Origin: Butyribacter intestini
Lineage (GTDB): Bacteria; Bacillota; Clostridia; Lachnospirales; Lachnospiraceae
Direction of reading: 5' to 3'
NCBI GenBank assembly: GCA_001414325.1
Contig: LLKB01000001.1
Coordinates: 256,699 to 320,698, forward strand
Length of the DNA stretch: 64,000 bases
The position numbers and the translations under genes are program-made. Positions 7,358 to 16,117 of this stretch are shown in pieces (position 1 is the stretch's first letter; each line of letters starts with the position of its first letter). Under the pieces are notes generated by a model. The model was given only the letters and a program-made list of their open reading frames with translations, did not search any database and had not been told where the DNA came from.

Positions 7358-8440
7358 TTAAAAATACAGGCACATGGCGAGATAGCCGCAGCACCAGTGC
7401 AAAAACACGCATCCCCACAGATTTTGGTGTCTTTCATATACATATCCGAGAGCCATACTGAGTAAAAATGCACTCATCATAAAATAGAAACCGAAAGGCA
7501 TATGCATAAGTGAAAAGAGCAGAGAAGTTAAAAATATGCTGAAAAATTTCTGGAAGCGTATTTTCATAAGTGATTTTACACTTGTCTGTATCACGCCACG
7601 GGCAAGAAATTCCTGAACAAAGGCGGTGAATACATAGGTGTAGACACCTGAGAGCGAACCACCTATATAGTAGTCCTTTATTTTGTAACCGAGTAACATA
7701 AGTATGGCTTTGCTAAACAAAAGTATGCATGAAGCGACAGCCGCTATGGATAGAGACTCGACAATCGTTTTTTTTATTGTGTTTTTCCGTGGGATAAGTC
7801 CTATGTCACGCATTGAAAAGCTTGTCATAAAGACTATAACGAGAAAAAGCAAAAAGGTTATACATTCTATAATCTGAGTGTAAACGGAGGATTTTAAATA
7901 TATATGTAAAGTAAATTGCAAAAGACTCCATGTCATAAGGAAAACACTGATACAGAGTATAAGACCTGCAAAAATAAAAGCACAGTCATGTTCATGCTGT
8001 CTTAATTTATATTTGTCGGTGTCATCTTCTATAAGTATCACCATACCGTTAAAACCGGTGTCCGGGTTATAATCGGCATCGGGGTCAAACAGTTCCGTCT
8101 GCGATGGTTTTAAAAGACTTATATCTATATTAAAATAGTGTACTTCTTTTTCTTTGCCAAAACGGTATCTTATTGAAGTTTTTGGCATTACTTTTCCCTT
8201 GTCGATACTTTCACGGAAAAGTTTGTTGAAAGCTTTGTTTTTTTTGTTATTCATAAAAAGTTCTTTAAAGGACTGTCCAAGAACATCTTTTTTGGATGAA
8301 ATTCTTAAAATTTCAAGACTTGCTGAATTGCAATAAGTTATTGTGCCGTCAGAGTCAAGGGTTATGACCCCGTCTGACATATTTTCAAATATCATATTTT
8401 TCTGGTCGGCAGATATGGTTGCCGGAAATTGTGGTGACAT
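7358..8440 (-). CDS. PAS domain fused to a CPBP-family membrane protease-like domain
   Basis: A 360-residue protein. Residues about 12-142 form a PAS domain (FENMSDGVITLDSDGTITYCNSASLEIL). About six to eight membrane helices follow from residue 153. The membrane part carries the CPBP (Abi/Rce1) motifs: QEFLAR (276-281) for the usual EExxxR, FSLMH (309-313) for FxxxH, and His348 in HWCCG. The first Glu of motif 1 is Gln, so catalysis is uncertain. CPBP proteins are membrane proteases or scaffolds; attachment to a PAS sensor is unusual and suggests ligand- or redox-controlled activity (inference). GAGGT lies seven bases before the ATG. It is a single gene facing away from pta. Confidence 0.75.
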   Translation of the reverse strand: MSPQFPATISADQKNMIFENMSDGVITLDSDGTITYCNSASLEILRISSKKDVLGQSFKELFMNNKKNKAFNKLFRESIDKGKVMPKTSIRYRFGKEKEVHYFNIDISLLKPSQTELFDPDADYNPDTGFNGMVILIEDDTDKYKLRQHEHDCAFIFAGLILCISVFLMTWSLLQFTLHIYLKSSVYTQIIECITFLLFLVIVFMTSFSMRDIGLIPRKNTIKKTIVESLSIAAVASCILLFSKAILMLLGYKIKDYYIGGSLSGVYTYVFTAFVQEFLARGVIQTSVKSLMKIRFQKFFSIFLTSLLFSLMHMPFGFYFMMSAFLLSMALGYVYERHQNLWGCVFLHWCCGYLAMCLYF

Positions 8441-8466
8441 AGGAATACCTCGCTTTGTTAAATCTG

Positions 8467-8501
8467 GTAACAGTTCTAACTTTTTATGGCTGAACTGTTA
8501 C
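8467..8501. repeat. dispersed GTAACAGTTCAG element, minimal copy D
   Basis: GTAACAGTTCT at 8467-8477 faces CTGAACTGTTAC at 8490-8501 with only 12 bases between, including TTTTTATGG. These are the terminal repeats of the family almost back to back. It sits in the divergent region between the PAS-CPBP gene and pta. Confidence 0.55.
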
Positions 8502-8648
8502 ATAATATAATCATATCATACCCCTATTGCATTTTTTTATCAAATTGGCATTGTTTATATTGACTTTTTTATCAAATTATACGAAAATAGGCATGGTATT
8601 CAATAATACATAATTATATATATAAAATTTAGAAATGGAGATGATTGA

Positions 8649-9641
8649 ATGTTTGGTTTTGGTCAGTTAATAGACACTTTAAAGAAAAGTCCAAAGAAGA
8701 TCGTTTTTACGGAAGGTGAGGATTCGCGTATTCTTGAGGCTGCTTCAAGATTACTTGCAAGTAATTTCCTTCATCCTATTCTTATTGGAAATGAAGAAAA
8801 GATTATGGATGCAGCAGAGGAGTGTGGTTTTAACATTCGAGGTGCTGAGATTATAGATCCTGAAAATTATGAGAAGATGGACGAGATGGTTGAAATGCTC
8901 TGTGAAATCAGAAAGAAAAAAGGTATGACACCTGAAATGGCAAGAGAAGTTCTTTCACAGGCAAACTATTTTGGAACTATGCTTGTAAAAATGGGTGTTG
9001 CTGATTCATTACTTGGTGGTGCTACATATTCAACGGCTGACACGGTTCGTCCGGCACTCCAGTTGATAAAGACAAAGCCGGGACACAGTATCGTATCATC
9101 ATGCTTTATACTTGTAAGACCAAGTGCTACAGGTGAAAATGAGGTTATCGCTATGGGTGACTGTGCGATAAATATCAAACCGACTGAGGATGAACTTGTA
9201 GAGATAGCAGGTGAGGCTTCAAAATGTGCAAGGATATTCGGTGTAGATCCGCAGGTTGCATTTTTAAGTTATTCGACACATGGCTCAGGAAAGGGAGAAG
9301 ATGTTGACAAGATGAGAAATGCAGCTCAGAAAGCAAGAGCAAAGTACCCTGATCTTCCTATAGATGGCGAGCTTCAGTTTGATGCTGCCGTATCACCTAG
9401 AGTCGCAAGGACAAAGTGTCCTGAATCAGAGGTTGCAGGTCACGCAAATACATTTATATTCCCTGATATTAATGCCGGAAACATCGGATACAAGATTGCA
9501 CAGCGTATGGGTAATTTTGAGGCATATGGTCCTATACTTCTCGGACTTAATGCACCGGTTAATGATCTGTCAAGAGGATGTAATGCATCAGAGGTTTATT
9601 CTATGGCAATCATTACAGCAGCATTAGCTAACAACATTTAA
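8649..9641 (+). CDS. pta: phosphate acetyltransferase
   Basis: A 330-residue cytoplasmic enzyme interconverting acetyl-CoA and acetyl phosphate, central to acetate and ATP formation in fermenting anaerobes. The PTA_PTB fold is complete: VFTEGEDSRILEAA near the start, the STHGSGKG and DGELQFDAA regions, and the C-terminal NDLSRGCNASEVY. Length fits the short class without regulatory domains. The start follows GGAGATGATTGA. Acetate kinase (ackA), often its operon partner, is not downstream; an AraC-type regulator follows instead. The gene appears monocistronic, with a hairpin just after it. Confidence 0.95.
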   Translation: MFGFGQLIDTLKKSPKKIVFTEGEDSRILEAASRLLASNFLHPILIGNEEKIMDAAEECGFNIRGAEIIDPENYEKMDEMVEMLCEIRKKKGMTPEMAREVLSQANYFGTMLVKMGVADSLLGGATYSTADTVRPALQLIKTKPGHSIVSSCFILVRPSATGENEVIAMGDCAINIKPTEDELVEIAGEASKCARIFGVDPQVAFLSYSTHGSGKGEDVDKMRNAAQKARAKYPDLPIDGELQFDAAVSPRVARTKCPESEVAGHANTFIFPDINAGNIGYKIAQRMGNFEAYGPILLGLNAPVNDLSRGCNASEVYSMAIITAALANNI

Positions 9642-9646
9642 CATTA

Positions 9647-9681
9647 TCAGGCAGCAGAGCAGATTGCGGGTATCTGCCTGA
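9647..9681 (+). terminator. hairpin after pta
   Basis: TCAGGCAG (9647-9654) pairs with CTGCCTGA (9674-9681), with an inner GCAGAT/ATCTGC alternative. The T-run is poor. A related sequence with paired base changes follows the peptidase gene at 45487-45525. Confidence 0.5.
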
Positions 9682-9834
9682 CTGACAATAAATTACAAAC
9701 TATAAATAAAAGCGGAAAATGATGTTTGAATTAATAAGACAATACGGCTTCTAAAATAAATGGCAGGAGTTATATTGTGCAAAGACAGCAGATTCCGCTT
9801 TGTTTATCATTATCGGATAATAGGACTGGTATAT

Positions 9835-10965
9835 ATGAAAGATAAGTTTTTCTTAATGCATATGATGCCTATAGTGAGGGCTCATATTGCGATATTTGAT
9901 GAAAATGGAAATGTAAAAGAGCAATTATCTGAATCGAGAGAAGAAGATTTAAAACTATATTCAGAAATTATTAAAAAGTCAAGGAAAGATTTCCCATATA
10001 TTATACTTATTGATACAAGTGTTGTTGTATGCGTTATGTGGAATGAGCCAGAAAAAGAATTTATTGTTATAGGAAAGACTGCACTTTACAGTGAATTTGA
10101 AAATCGCAACCAGGATATACTTGAATGTCCCAAGGACACATATACATCTGCGATAATACTTATATGGAATAAACTTACGGGTAAAATGATAGGTAAAGGT
10201 GATCTCTGGACAAAGAACATAGTTCTTGATGATTCTGTCAGTAAGTTTATAACAGAGAATATATTTGAATATCAGGAGAATGGAAAGCTGCATAATCCAT
10301 ATGCACAGGAGCAGAGGGAACATGACAGTATAAGGCGTGGCGATATAGAGGGACTTAAAGCAAGTATAAATGAGGTTTATCCGGGTGAGATAGGGAAACT
10401 TGCGGAAAATCAGGTCAGGAGTATAAAAAATGTTGCGATAGCGGTTATAACTTGTGCTTCAAGGTGTGCCATAGAGGGTGGATTAAATGCGGAGAAAGCA
10501 TTTTCAATGGCTGACGGATATATAATGTATATAGAAGAAGAGATGAATGATCCGGTAGAGATAGAACGGGTTGTAAGGGAAGCCGAGTTTAATTATGCCA
10601 GGGATGTGCATGATTTAAATAGAAAAAACATAAAAAATCCATTGATACATCAGGTTAAGGATTATATATTCTCTCATATACACGAACAGCTTATGGTAAG
10701 AAATATTGCCAGATATATAGGGGTTTCACCAAATTATCTTTCAGAACAGTTCAGCCGGTTTGAAGGAGTTACACTTAAACAGTATATTATTGATGAAAAA
10801 ATAAAATCAAGTGAATATCTGTTAAAATTTACGGATTATTCTCTTCAGGAGATAAGCAGTTTTTGTGCGTTCAGTTCGCAGAGCAGATTTAGTGTATATT
10901 TTCAAAGAAAAAATGGTATCACACCTGCAAAATATAGAAAAATGTATCAAAAAGGGAAAAAATAG
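9835..10965 (+). CDS. AraC-family transcriptional regulator
   Basis: A 376-residue cytoplasmic regulator. The C-terminal 100 residues hold the two helix-turn-helix units (VRNIARYIGVSPNYLSEQFSRFEGVTLKQYI, then SLQEISSFCAFSSQSRFSVYFQRKNGITPAKYR). The N-terminal 270 residues match no domain I can name; an early part resembles a sensor fold and a later part is helical. The open frame extends to 9760, but MKDKFFLMHMMP at 9835 is a better start because the upstream residues look non-coding; the ribosome site is weak either way. The target is unknown; adjacency to pta gives no proof of regulation. Confidence 0.85.
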   Translation: MKDKFFLMHMMPIVRAHIAIFDENGNVKEQLSESREEDLKLYSEIIKKSRKDFPYIILIDTSVVVCVMWNEPEKEFIVIGKTALYSEFENRNQDILECPKDTYTSAIILIWNKLTGKMIGKGDLWTKNIVLDDSVSKFITENIFEYQENGKLHNPYAQEQREHDSIRRGDIEGLKASINEVYPGEIGKLAENQVRSIKNVAIAVITCASRCAIEGGLNAEKAFSMADGYIMYIEEEMNDPVEIERVVREAEFNYARDVHDLNRKNIKNPLIHQVKDYIFSHIHEQLMVRNIARYIGVSPNYLSEQFSRFEGVTLKQYIIDEKIKSSEYLLKFTDYSLQEISSFCAFSSQSRFSVYFQRKNGITPAKYRKMYQKGKK

Positions 10966-11100
10966 AAAAAAACAGAAAAAAACAGTATTTTTTGTAGTTA
11001 AATCAGTAGAAAATGTATATAACAAAAGTTTCATTGATGATATAGTAGCGTGAAAAGTTGTAAAATGTATTTTTTTGAGATGAAAAGGAGTGTTTTTGTA

Positions 11101-11337
11101 ATGAACAAAGTAAACATTAAGTTTAGAGATGTAGCTGACGTAAACAGGTTTGTTCACATTCTCTCAAAATACGATGCTGATTTTAACTTATACTGTGGAA
11201 GTTATTATGTAGATGCAAAATCTTTGCTTGGCATTATGACTATGGATCTTAGAAACAGTATGTGGATGACAGGAAACTGTGAACCGGCTGAAGCAAATCA
11301 GATTATTCGTGAATTAGGAGACTTCGTTGCAGCATAA
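11101..11337 (+). CDS. HPr-like protein lacking the phosphorylatable histidine
   Basis: A 78-residue protein with the HPr fold signature in its middle (YYVDAKSLLGIMTMDL, equal to the V-x-AKS-x-GIM of PTS HPr). The Ser of AKS corresponds to the regulatory Ser46 region, but the His15 region of HPr is replaced by DVNRFVHIL with no H-A-R-P motif. It cannot be an ordinary PTS phosphocarrier. A role as a regulatory or orphan HPr is inference; the kinase HprK is encoded at 61039. AAAAGGAG lies ten bases before the ATG. It is followed by a terminator, so it is a single gene. Confidence 0.75.
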   Translation: MNKVNIKFRDVADVNRFVHILSKYDADFNLYCGSYYVDAKSLLGIMTMDLRNSMWMTGNCEPAEANQIIRELGDFVAA

Positions 11338-11387
11338 TTTGTTATGAAAGCAGACCGGAAGATATGGATATAGATTGAAAAAGCACA

Positions 11388-11475
11388 AAACTCTGCGCTT
11401 GTTGCAGATTGCATCTGTTATGTAAACTGCAGCCTACATTTCACATTAGTTGTGAGATGGCAGAGTTTTTTTCTT
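11388..11475 (+). terminator. terminator after the HPr-like gene
   Basis: AAACTCTGC (11388-11396) pairs with GCAGAGTTT (11460-11468), followed by TTTT. The long loop has smaller hairpins of its own. The rest of the gap to 11626 shows no gene. Confidence 0.65.
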
Positions 11476-11625
11476 TTACAAACATATAGTTTTGTGATAA
11501 AATAAAAAATGCTTATTGTTCGTAGATTTAATGCAAACAGTAATAAAATGTACTTGCAGAAAAATGGCTACTGTTCAGAGGAGTGAATAGAGACAAAAAA
11601 ATAATGGTGGAGGATAGAATATACC

Positions 11626-13734
11626 ATGCAGAAAAAAGTTTTAACATTTATGCTGGCATTTGTGCTGTCATTATCATTTGTGACTACTGCATCAGCGATG
11701 GGTTATCATGAAAGTGATATTGAAAAATATATTATGGGGCAGTTATCAAATGCAAAGATACCGGGAGGTTCCGTTTCTATAGTAACATCCGGAAAAGAGG
11801 TGTATAGTGCATCTTTTGGAGATGTGCCGGAGACAACATCTGATTTAAAGATTGGTTCAGTGAGTAAAGTATTTACCTCATTAGCCGTATTGCAGCTTGC
11901 GGATTCAAAAAAACTAAAACTTGACACAAGTGTTTCTGAGCTGGTTACAGGATTTGATGGAAATAGTGATGTGACAGTTGAGGAGCTTTTGAGACAGACA
12001 AGCGGCTATACTGCTGAACAGAGTATAAAGGGTGACAGGATTCCTGCTCCGGATGGAAAAAAGGGAGAATATAAGGACGCAAGGATAAACTATGCGATAC
12101 TTGGAAAAATAGTAGAAGCTGTGTCTGAAAGTGACTATTCAGAATATATTCAGAAAAAGATAGTAAAACCATTAAAACTTGAGTCAACATATACTACCGA
12201 TGAAATGTCAGGAAAAGATATTGTGGGTGGTCATGATAATATTTTTGGGCTTCCGGTTGCAAAAAGAGCAGTGAGCAATGATGACAAAGAGTGGGATGCA
12301 GTTTCAGCTACAGGCATTGTTTCAGATGCGAAAGACATGGGAAATGTTTTGAGTATGTATCTCGCAGCGGGTGGACAGACCCTTTCTTATGATCAGATTG
12401 AAAAAATATATTCTGATGGTGTAGATTGCGGAAAAACAATATTCGGAACAAATGGAACATCAAGTCTTGGATGGATAAAAACAAAAGTCGGCAAGCAGGA
12501 TGTATATTATGTTTCAGGAGCTATAGATGGTTACATTTCGGCAGCTTTTCTCGTACCGGGTCAAGATGTTGGAATTGCTATGCTTTTTGACACATCTGAT
12601 GTAATTTCAGGTAATGATGTAATTTCTGAACTTATGTCAAATGTTGTATGTCTTGCAATAGGCGAGAAAGCGAGAACAATAGATTCAAAAGCAGTCATGA
12701 TGCCGCATATTGAGTTTGATGTTGTATATGTCATTGCATTTTTTGCGTCACTTCTTCCTATGTTCATGATGAGCTGGTGGTATAGAAGAACAAGAAATAA
12801 AGGGATTGGCATAGTTAAGACTATTGTGGATGTGGTTGTTCATATTGCACTTCCTATAGTGATATATCAATTTGTACCTGTTATCATAGAAAATGTTTTA
12901 GGCAACTCGCTCGGTTCGTGGTTTATGATCAAAAAGTTCCTTCCGGAATGTTACTATATCACTCTTATTGTTGATGCGATATTACTTATCGGCGTGCCAG
13001 TCAAGGTAATTGCAGCTATTGTTGCAATGAAGAAAGGTCCTGTCGATGAGGACGAAGAAATGGCGGAAGATGAATTATTTGAAAATTTAGGTGATGATGC
13101 AGAAAAATCAGATGAAGATAAAGAGGAAAAAACAGAGCAGATAACATCAGATGATGTCAAGCAGCAGGAAAGTGATGAAACATCTGAAAAATCAGAAAAA
13201 AACGAAGATGAAAATTTGGACGGCAGCAATGATATAGCAGATAAAGATGGTAAAACAATTACAGATATTTCAGAAACAGAGCAGGGAGTATCGGACGATG
13301 ATAATGCAGAAATATCTGACAGTAAACAGGATATATCAGAATTGGAAAATGTAACAGAAGAAATTGCAGCTGCGGCGGAAGAAGATGATGACATAGAGAA
13401 TGTCGAAACAAAGAACGATATATCAGAAACAGAAAGCTCAGATGAACAGGCAGATGCTTTAAAAACACAGGATGAGGTCGTAAAGGAATTTAAGACAAGG
13501 TCCGGCAAAAACAAAAAGACTGAGGAATACGAGAGCAGCTTTGAGAGAGAAGCTGTAAAAGCCTTAGAAACAGATGAGCATGAAAATTCAGACGATACCA
13601 ATGATGAACTTAAGGATATCAAGTCTGATTCGCAGATGCAGACGGCAGTTCCAAAGATAAAAAAGAGATATAGTCCTCAAAAGGGAATGCCTGTAAAGAT
13701 TGTTGTCGAGCCGGATGATAACCTTGACAACTAA
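11626..13734 (+). CDS. secreted/membrane serine hydrolase (beta-lactamase-like fold) with acidic tail
   Basis: A 702-residue protein. A signal peptide (residues 1-24, ending ASA) is followed by a class C beta-lactamase/PBP4-like domain to about residue 345, with the SxxK motif SVSK (78-81). The second motif (YxN) is unclear before NYAILGKI, and the third is VSG rather than HTG or KTG, so enzyme activity is uncertain. Three membrane helices follow (about 363-470). The last 230 residues are very acidic and Ser-rich, ending in a basic patch (KIKKRYSPQKG). By topology the acidic tail would be cytoplasmic if the helix count is odd. It stands alone. Roles in cell-wall or peptide processing are family inference. 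Confidence 0.8.
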   Translation: MQKKVLTFMLAFVLSLSFVTTASAMGYHESDIEKYIMGQLSNAKIPGGSVSIVTSGKEVYSASFGDVPETTSDLKIGSVSKVFTSLAVLQLADSKKLKLDTSVSELVTGFDGNSDVTVEELLRQTSGYTAEQSIKGDRIPAPDGKKGEYKDARINYAILGKIVEAVSESDYSEYIQKKIVKPLKLESTYTTDEMSGKDIVGGHDNIFGLPVAKRAVSNDDKEWDAVSATGIVSDAKDMGNVLSMYLAAGGQTLSYDQIEKIYSDGVDCGKTIFGTNGTSSLGWIKTKVGKQDVYYVSGAIDGYISAAFLVPGQDVGIAMLFDTSDVISGNDVISELMSNVVCLAIGEKARTIDSKAVMMPHIEFDVVYVIAFFASLLPMFMMSWWYRRTRNKGIGIVKTIVDVVVHIALPIVIYQFVPVIIENVLGNSLGSWFMIKKFLPECYYITLIVDAILLIGVPVKVIAAIVAMKKGPVDEDEEMAEDELFENLGDDAEKSDEDKEEKTEQITSDDVKQQESDETSEKSEKNEDENLDGSNDIADKDGKTITDISETEQGVSDDDNAEISDSKQDISELENVTEEIAAAAEEDDDIENVETKNDISETESSDEQADALKTQDEVVKEFKTRSGKNKKTEEYESSFEREAVKALETDEHENSDDTNDELKDIKSDSQMQTAVPKIKKRYSPQKGMPVKIVVEPDDNLDN

Positions 13735-13839
13735 AAAGGATTATGTTAATATTTTTTCAATTAAGCAGTATTATTAGCGGTCACACGGCAGGTTGTGGTC
13801 GATAGTATATGAAATTTGGACAATTAATTTAAAAGTGAT

Positions 13840-14190
13840 GGCTGTGATGAGGAGGAGTACATATATTTAAGATTCCCTAGAGAGAGGATGTATGGTGAAA
13901 ATCCTTGTATCTGATATATGGAAGTAGCCTTTGAGCTTTGAACTGAAAGCAGTGATATGGATTAGCAGATTTTATATATCCGTATATCAATGATGTTTGT
14001 ATCAAAATGTGTTTTGCTGCAGACCGATGCAAGTAGGCTTCAACGGATTTTCCAACGTTATATGGAAAACGATATAAAAGATTTTTATCTGAGTATCGGA
14101 TGAGTGCAGATTTTATCTGAAATTAGGTGGTACCACGAAAATATTCGCCCTAAATTGACATTGTTTGTCAGTTTAGGGCTTTTTTGATGA
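13840..14190 (+). promoter_or_regulatory. T-box leader of ilvB, specifier read as GUA (Val)
   Basis: The T-box sequence AGGTGGTACCACG is at 14125-14137. Stem I has AGAGAGG and GGTGAAAATCC elements (13880-13903). The specifier loop is read from AGTA (13856-13859) facing GAAGTAG (13921-13927) across the CATATAT/ATATATG helix, giving specifier GTA at 13924-13926, valine. The TGGT in the antiterminator matches a tRNA with discriminator A. Uncharged tRNA-Val would favour read-through into the branched-chain genes. A competing reading of GAACTG further down would mean Leu; I prefer Val because of the helix fit. Confidence 0.85.
14147..14186 (+). terminator. T-box terminator before ilvB
   Basis: GCCCTAAATTGACA (14147-14160) pairs with TGTCAGTTTAGGGC (14166-14179), followed by a T-run. 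It is the terminator alternative of the T-box leader. Confidence 0.9.
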
Positions 14191-14269
14191 AAGATGCAGT
14201 GATAGCGGCACTGAGTTTGCAAAGCAGACTTTTGTTACTACTTATATAAGAAAGGTTTGGTGTTTAACT

Positions 14270-15991
14270 ATGATTAAAGGAACTGAATTATTTGTAAAGG
14301 CATTGAAAGAGGAGGGGGTTGATACACTTTTCGGTTATCCGGGAGGTCAGGCGATAGATCTTTTTGATGCACTGTACGACCAGGATGATATTGAAGTCAT
14401 TCTGCCAAGACATGAGCAGGCACTTATCCATGCGGCAGACGGATATGCAAGGTCAACAGGAAAGACAGGTGTGTGCCTTGTCACAAGCGGACCGGGTGCA
14501 ACAAACCTTGTAACCGGAATTGCTACAGCAAATTATGACAGCGTTCCGCTTGTATGCTTTACAGGTCAGGTTCCGCTAAACCTTATGGGAAATGATGCGT
14601 TCCAGGAAGTAGATATAGTAGGAATAACGAACAGTATATGCAAATACAGCGTAACAGTAAGAAAGAGAGAGGACCTCGGACGAATAATAAAAGAAGCTTT
14701 CTACATAGCAAGAACAGGCAGACCGGGACCTGTAGTTGTTGACATACCGAAAGATATTCAGGTTGCGATGGGAAGTGAAGAATATCCTGAGGAAGTAAAT
14801 ATAAGAGGTTATAAGCCTAGTGAGGGTGTCCATGTTGGACAGATAAAAAAAGCCGTGAGCATGATGAAAAGGGCAAAAAAGCCATTGTTCTTACTCGGAG
14901 GAGGAGTAAATCTGTCGGGGGCAAACGAACAGATGAAAGAGCTTGTCGAGATGACGGGCATCCCTGCGATAACGACCATTATGGGAAAAGGTGCAATATC
15001 ATCAAAGCACAGATTATATCTTGGAAACATCGGAATACACGGAAGTTATGCGGCAAACCATGCGGTAAGTGAATGTGATCTTCTTATTTCCATAGGTACA
15101 AGATTTAATGACAGGATAACGGGAAAGATAAGTGAATTTGCAAAAGATGCAAAGATAGTGCATATAGATATAGACTCCGCTTCTATTTCAAAAAATATTG
15201 TCGTAGACATTCCTATAGTAGCAGATGCAAAACTTGCCATAGAAAAACTTATCGAGTACGGAGCACCGCTCAAGATAGAAAAATGGGTAGAACAGACGCT
15301 TGAATGGAAAGAAAAATATCCTATAAACATGGATAAATATGAGGGACTTACACCTGAAAAAGTAATAAAGTACATAAATGATAACTTTGAAAGACCTATC
15401 GTAAGCACAGATGTAGGTCAGAACCAGCTCTGGACAACGCAGTTCTTTGATATAGAGACAAACAGACAGCTTCTTACATCGGGCGGACTCGGAACAATGG
15501 GGTATGGATTTCCGGCGGCAATAGGAGCAAAGATAGGAAATCCTGAAAGACCTGTTATAGCAATATCAGGTGACGGCGGTATGCAGATGAACATTCAGGA
15601 ATTTGCGACAGCTATGGTTTATGAACTTCCTGTCATTGTAGTAGTATTCAATAACGGTTATCTCGGAAATGTAAGACAGTGGCAGCAGCTTTTCTTTAAC
15701 AAGAGATATTCAAGTACCTGCCTTACATATAGAAAGAGCTGCAACCGTGACTGTATGAATAAGGACAAATGCTGTCCGAAATATATACCTGATTTTGTAA
15801 AACTTGCTGAGAGTTATGAAGCAAGGGGGATAAGGATAACAAAAGAGGAAGAATTAAAGAAAGCGTTTGACTATGCGCTTGAATTTAAAAAGGGACCTAC
15901 ACTTATTGAGTGCGTGATAGAGAGAGAGGCAAATGTATCGCCGATGGTGCCGACGGGAAAAACGCTTGCGGATATGATTATGGATTGTTAA
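14270..15991 (+). CDS. ilvB: acetolactate synthase large subunit
   Basis: A 573-residue ThDP enzyme making acetolactate and acetohydroxybutyrate, the first common step to Val, Leu and Ile. The three TPP-enzyme domains are complete: N-terminal (GYPGGQAIDLFDALY, with catalytic Glu in PRHEQ), central FAD-binding (about 190-330) and C-terminal ThDP/Mg site (GDGGMQMN with NNGYLGNV). A Cys-rich insert (SCNRDCMNKDKCCPK, about residues 491-505) lies in the C-terminal domain between the Mg-binding loop and the end; I recall similar inserts in clostridial homologues. It is preceded by a T-box and followed by ilvN after 126 bp. Confidence 0.95.
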   Translation: MIKGTELFVKALKEEGVDTLFGYPGGQAIDLFDALYDQDDIEVILPRHEQALIHAADGYARSTGKTGVCLVTSGPGATNLVTGIATANYDSVPLVCFTGQVPLNLMGNDAFQEVDIVGITNSICKYSVTVRKREDLGRIIKEAFYIARTGRPGPVVVDIPKDIQVAMGSEEYPEEVNIRGYKPSEGVHVGQIKKAVSMMKRAKKPLFLLGGGVNLSGANEQMKELVEMTGIPAITTIMGKGAISSKHRLYLGNIGIHGSYAANHAVSECDLLISIGTRFNDRITGKISEFAKDAKIVHIDIDSASISKNIVVDIPIVADAKLAIEKLIEYGAPLKIEKWVEQTLEWKEKYPINMDKYEGLTPEKVIKYINDNFERPIVSTDVGQNQLWTTQFFDIETNRQLLTSGGLGTMGYGFPAAIGAKIGNPERPVIAISGDGGMQMNIQEFATAMVYELPVIVVVFNNGYLGNVRQWQQLFFNKRYSSTCLTYRKSCNRDCMNKDKCCPKYIPDFVKLAESYEARGIRITKEEELKKAFDYALEFKKGPTLIECVIEREANVSPMVPTGKTLADMIMDC

Positions 15992-16117
15992 GATTTGTAA
16001 AATTAGATTTAGGTTGTGTTGATTGCACAAATATAATTTAGTGAAAATTTTACAAAATATGGTTTGTATATGAACTGATAAGAAAAAATAAGAAAAAATA
16101 GAAAGGATGATTGTGAT

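Noticed and set aside
12954-13622. 222-aa minus-strand frame, very Ser-rich
   Set aside because: It is the antisense of the acidic tail of the serine-hydrolase-like gene; Glu/Asp codons read as Ser/Phe on the other strand. No ribosome site.
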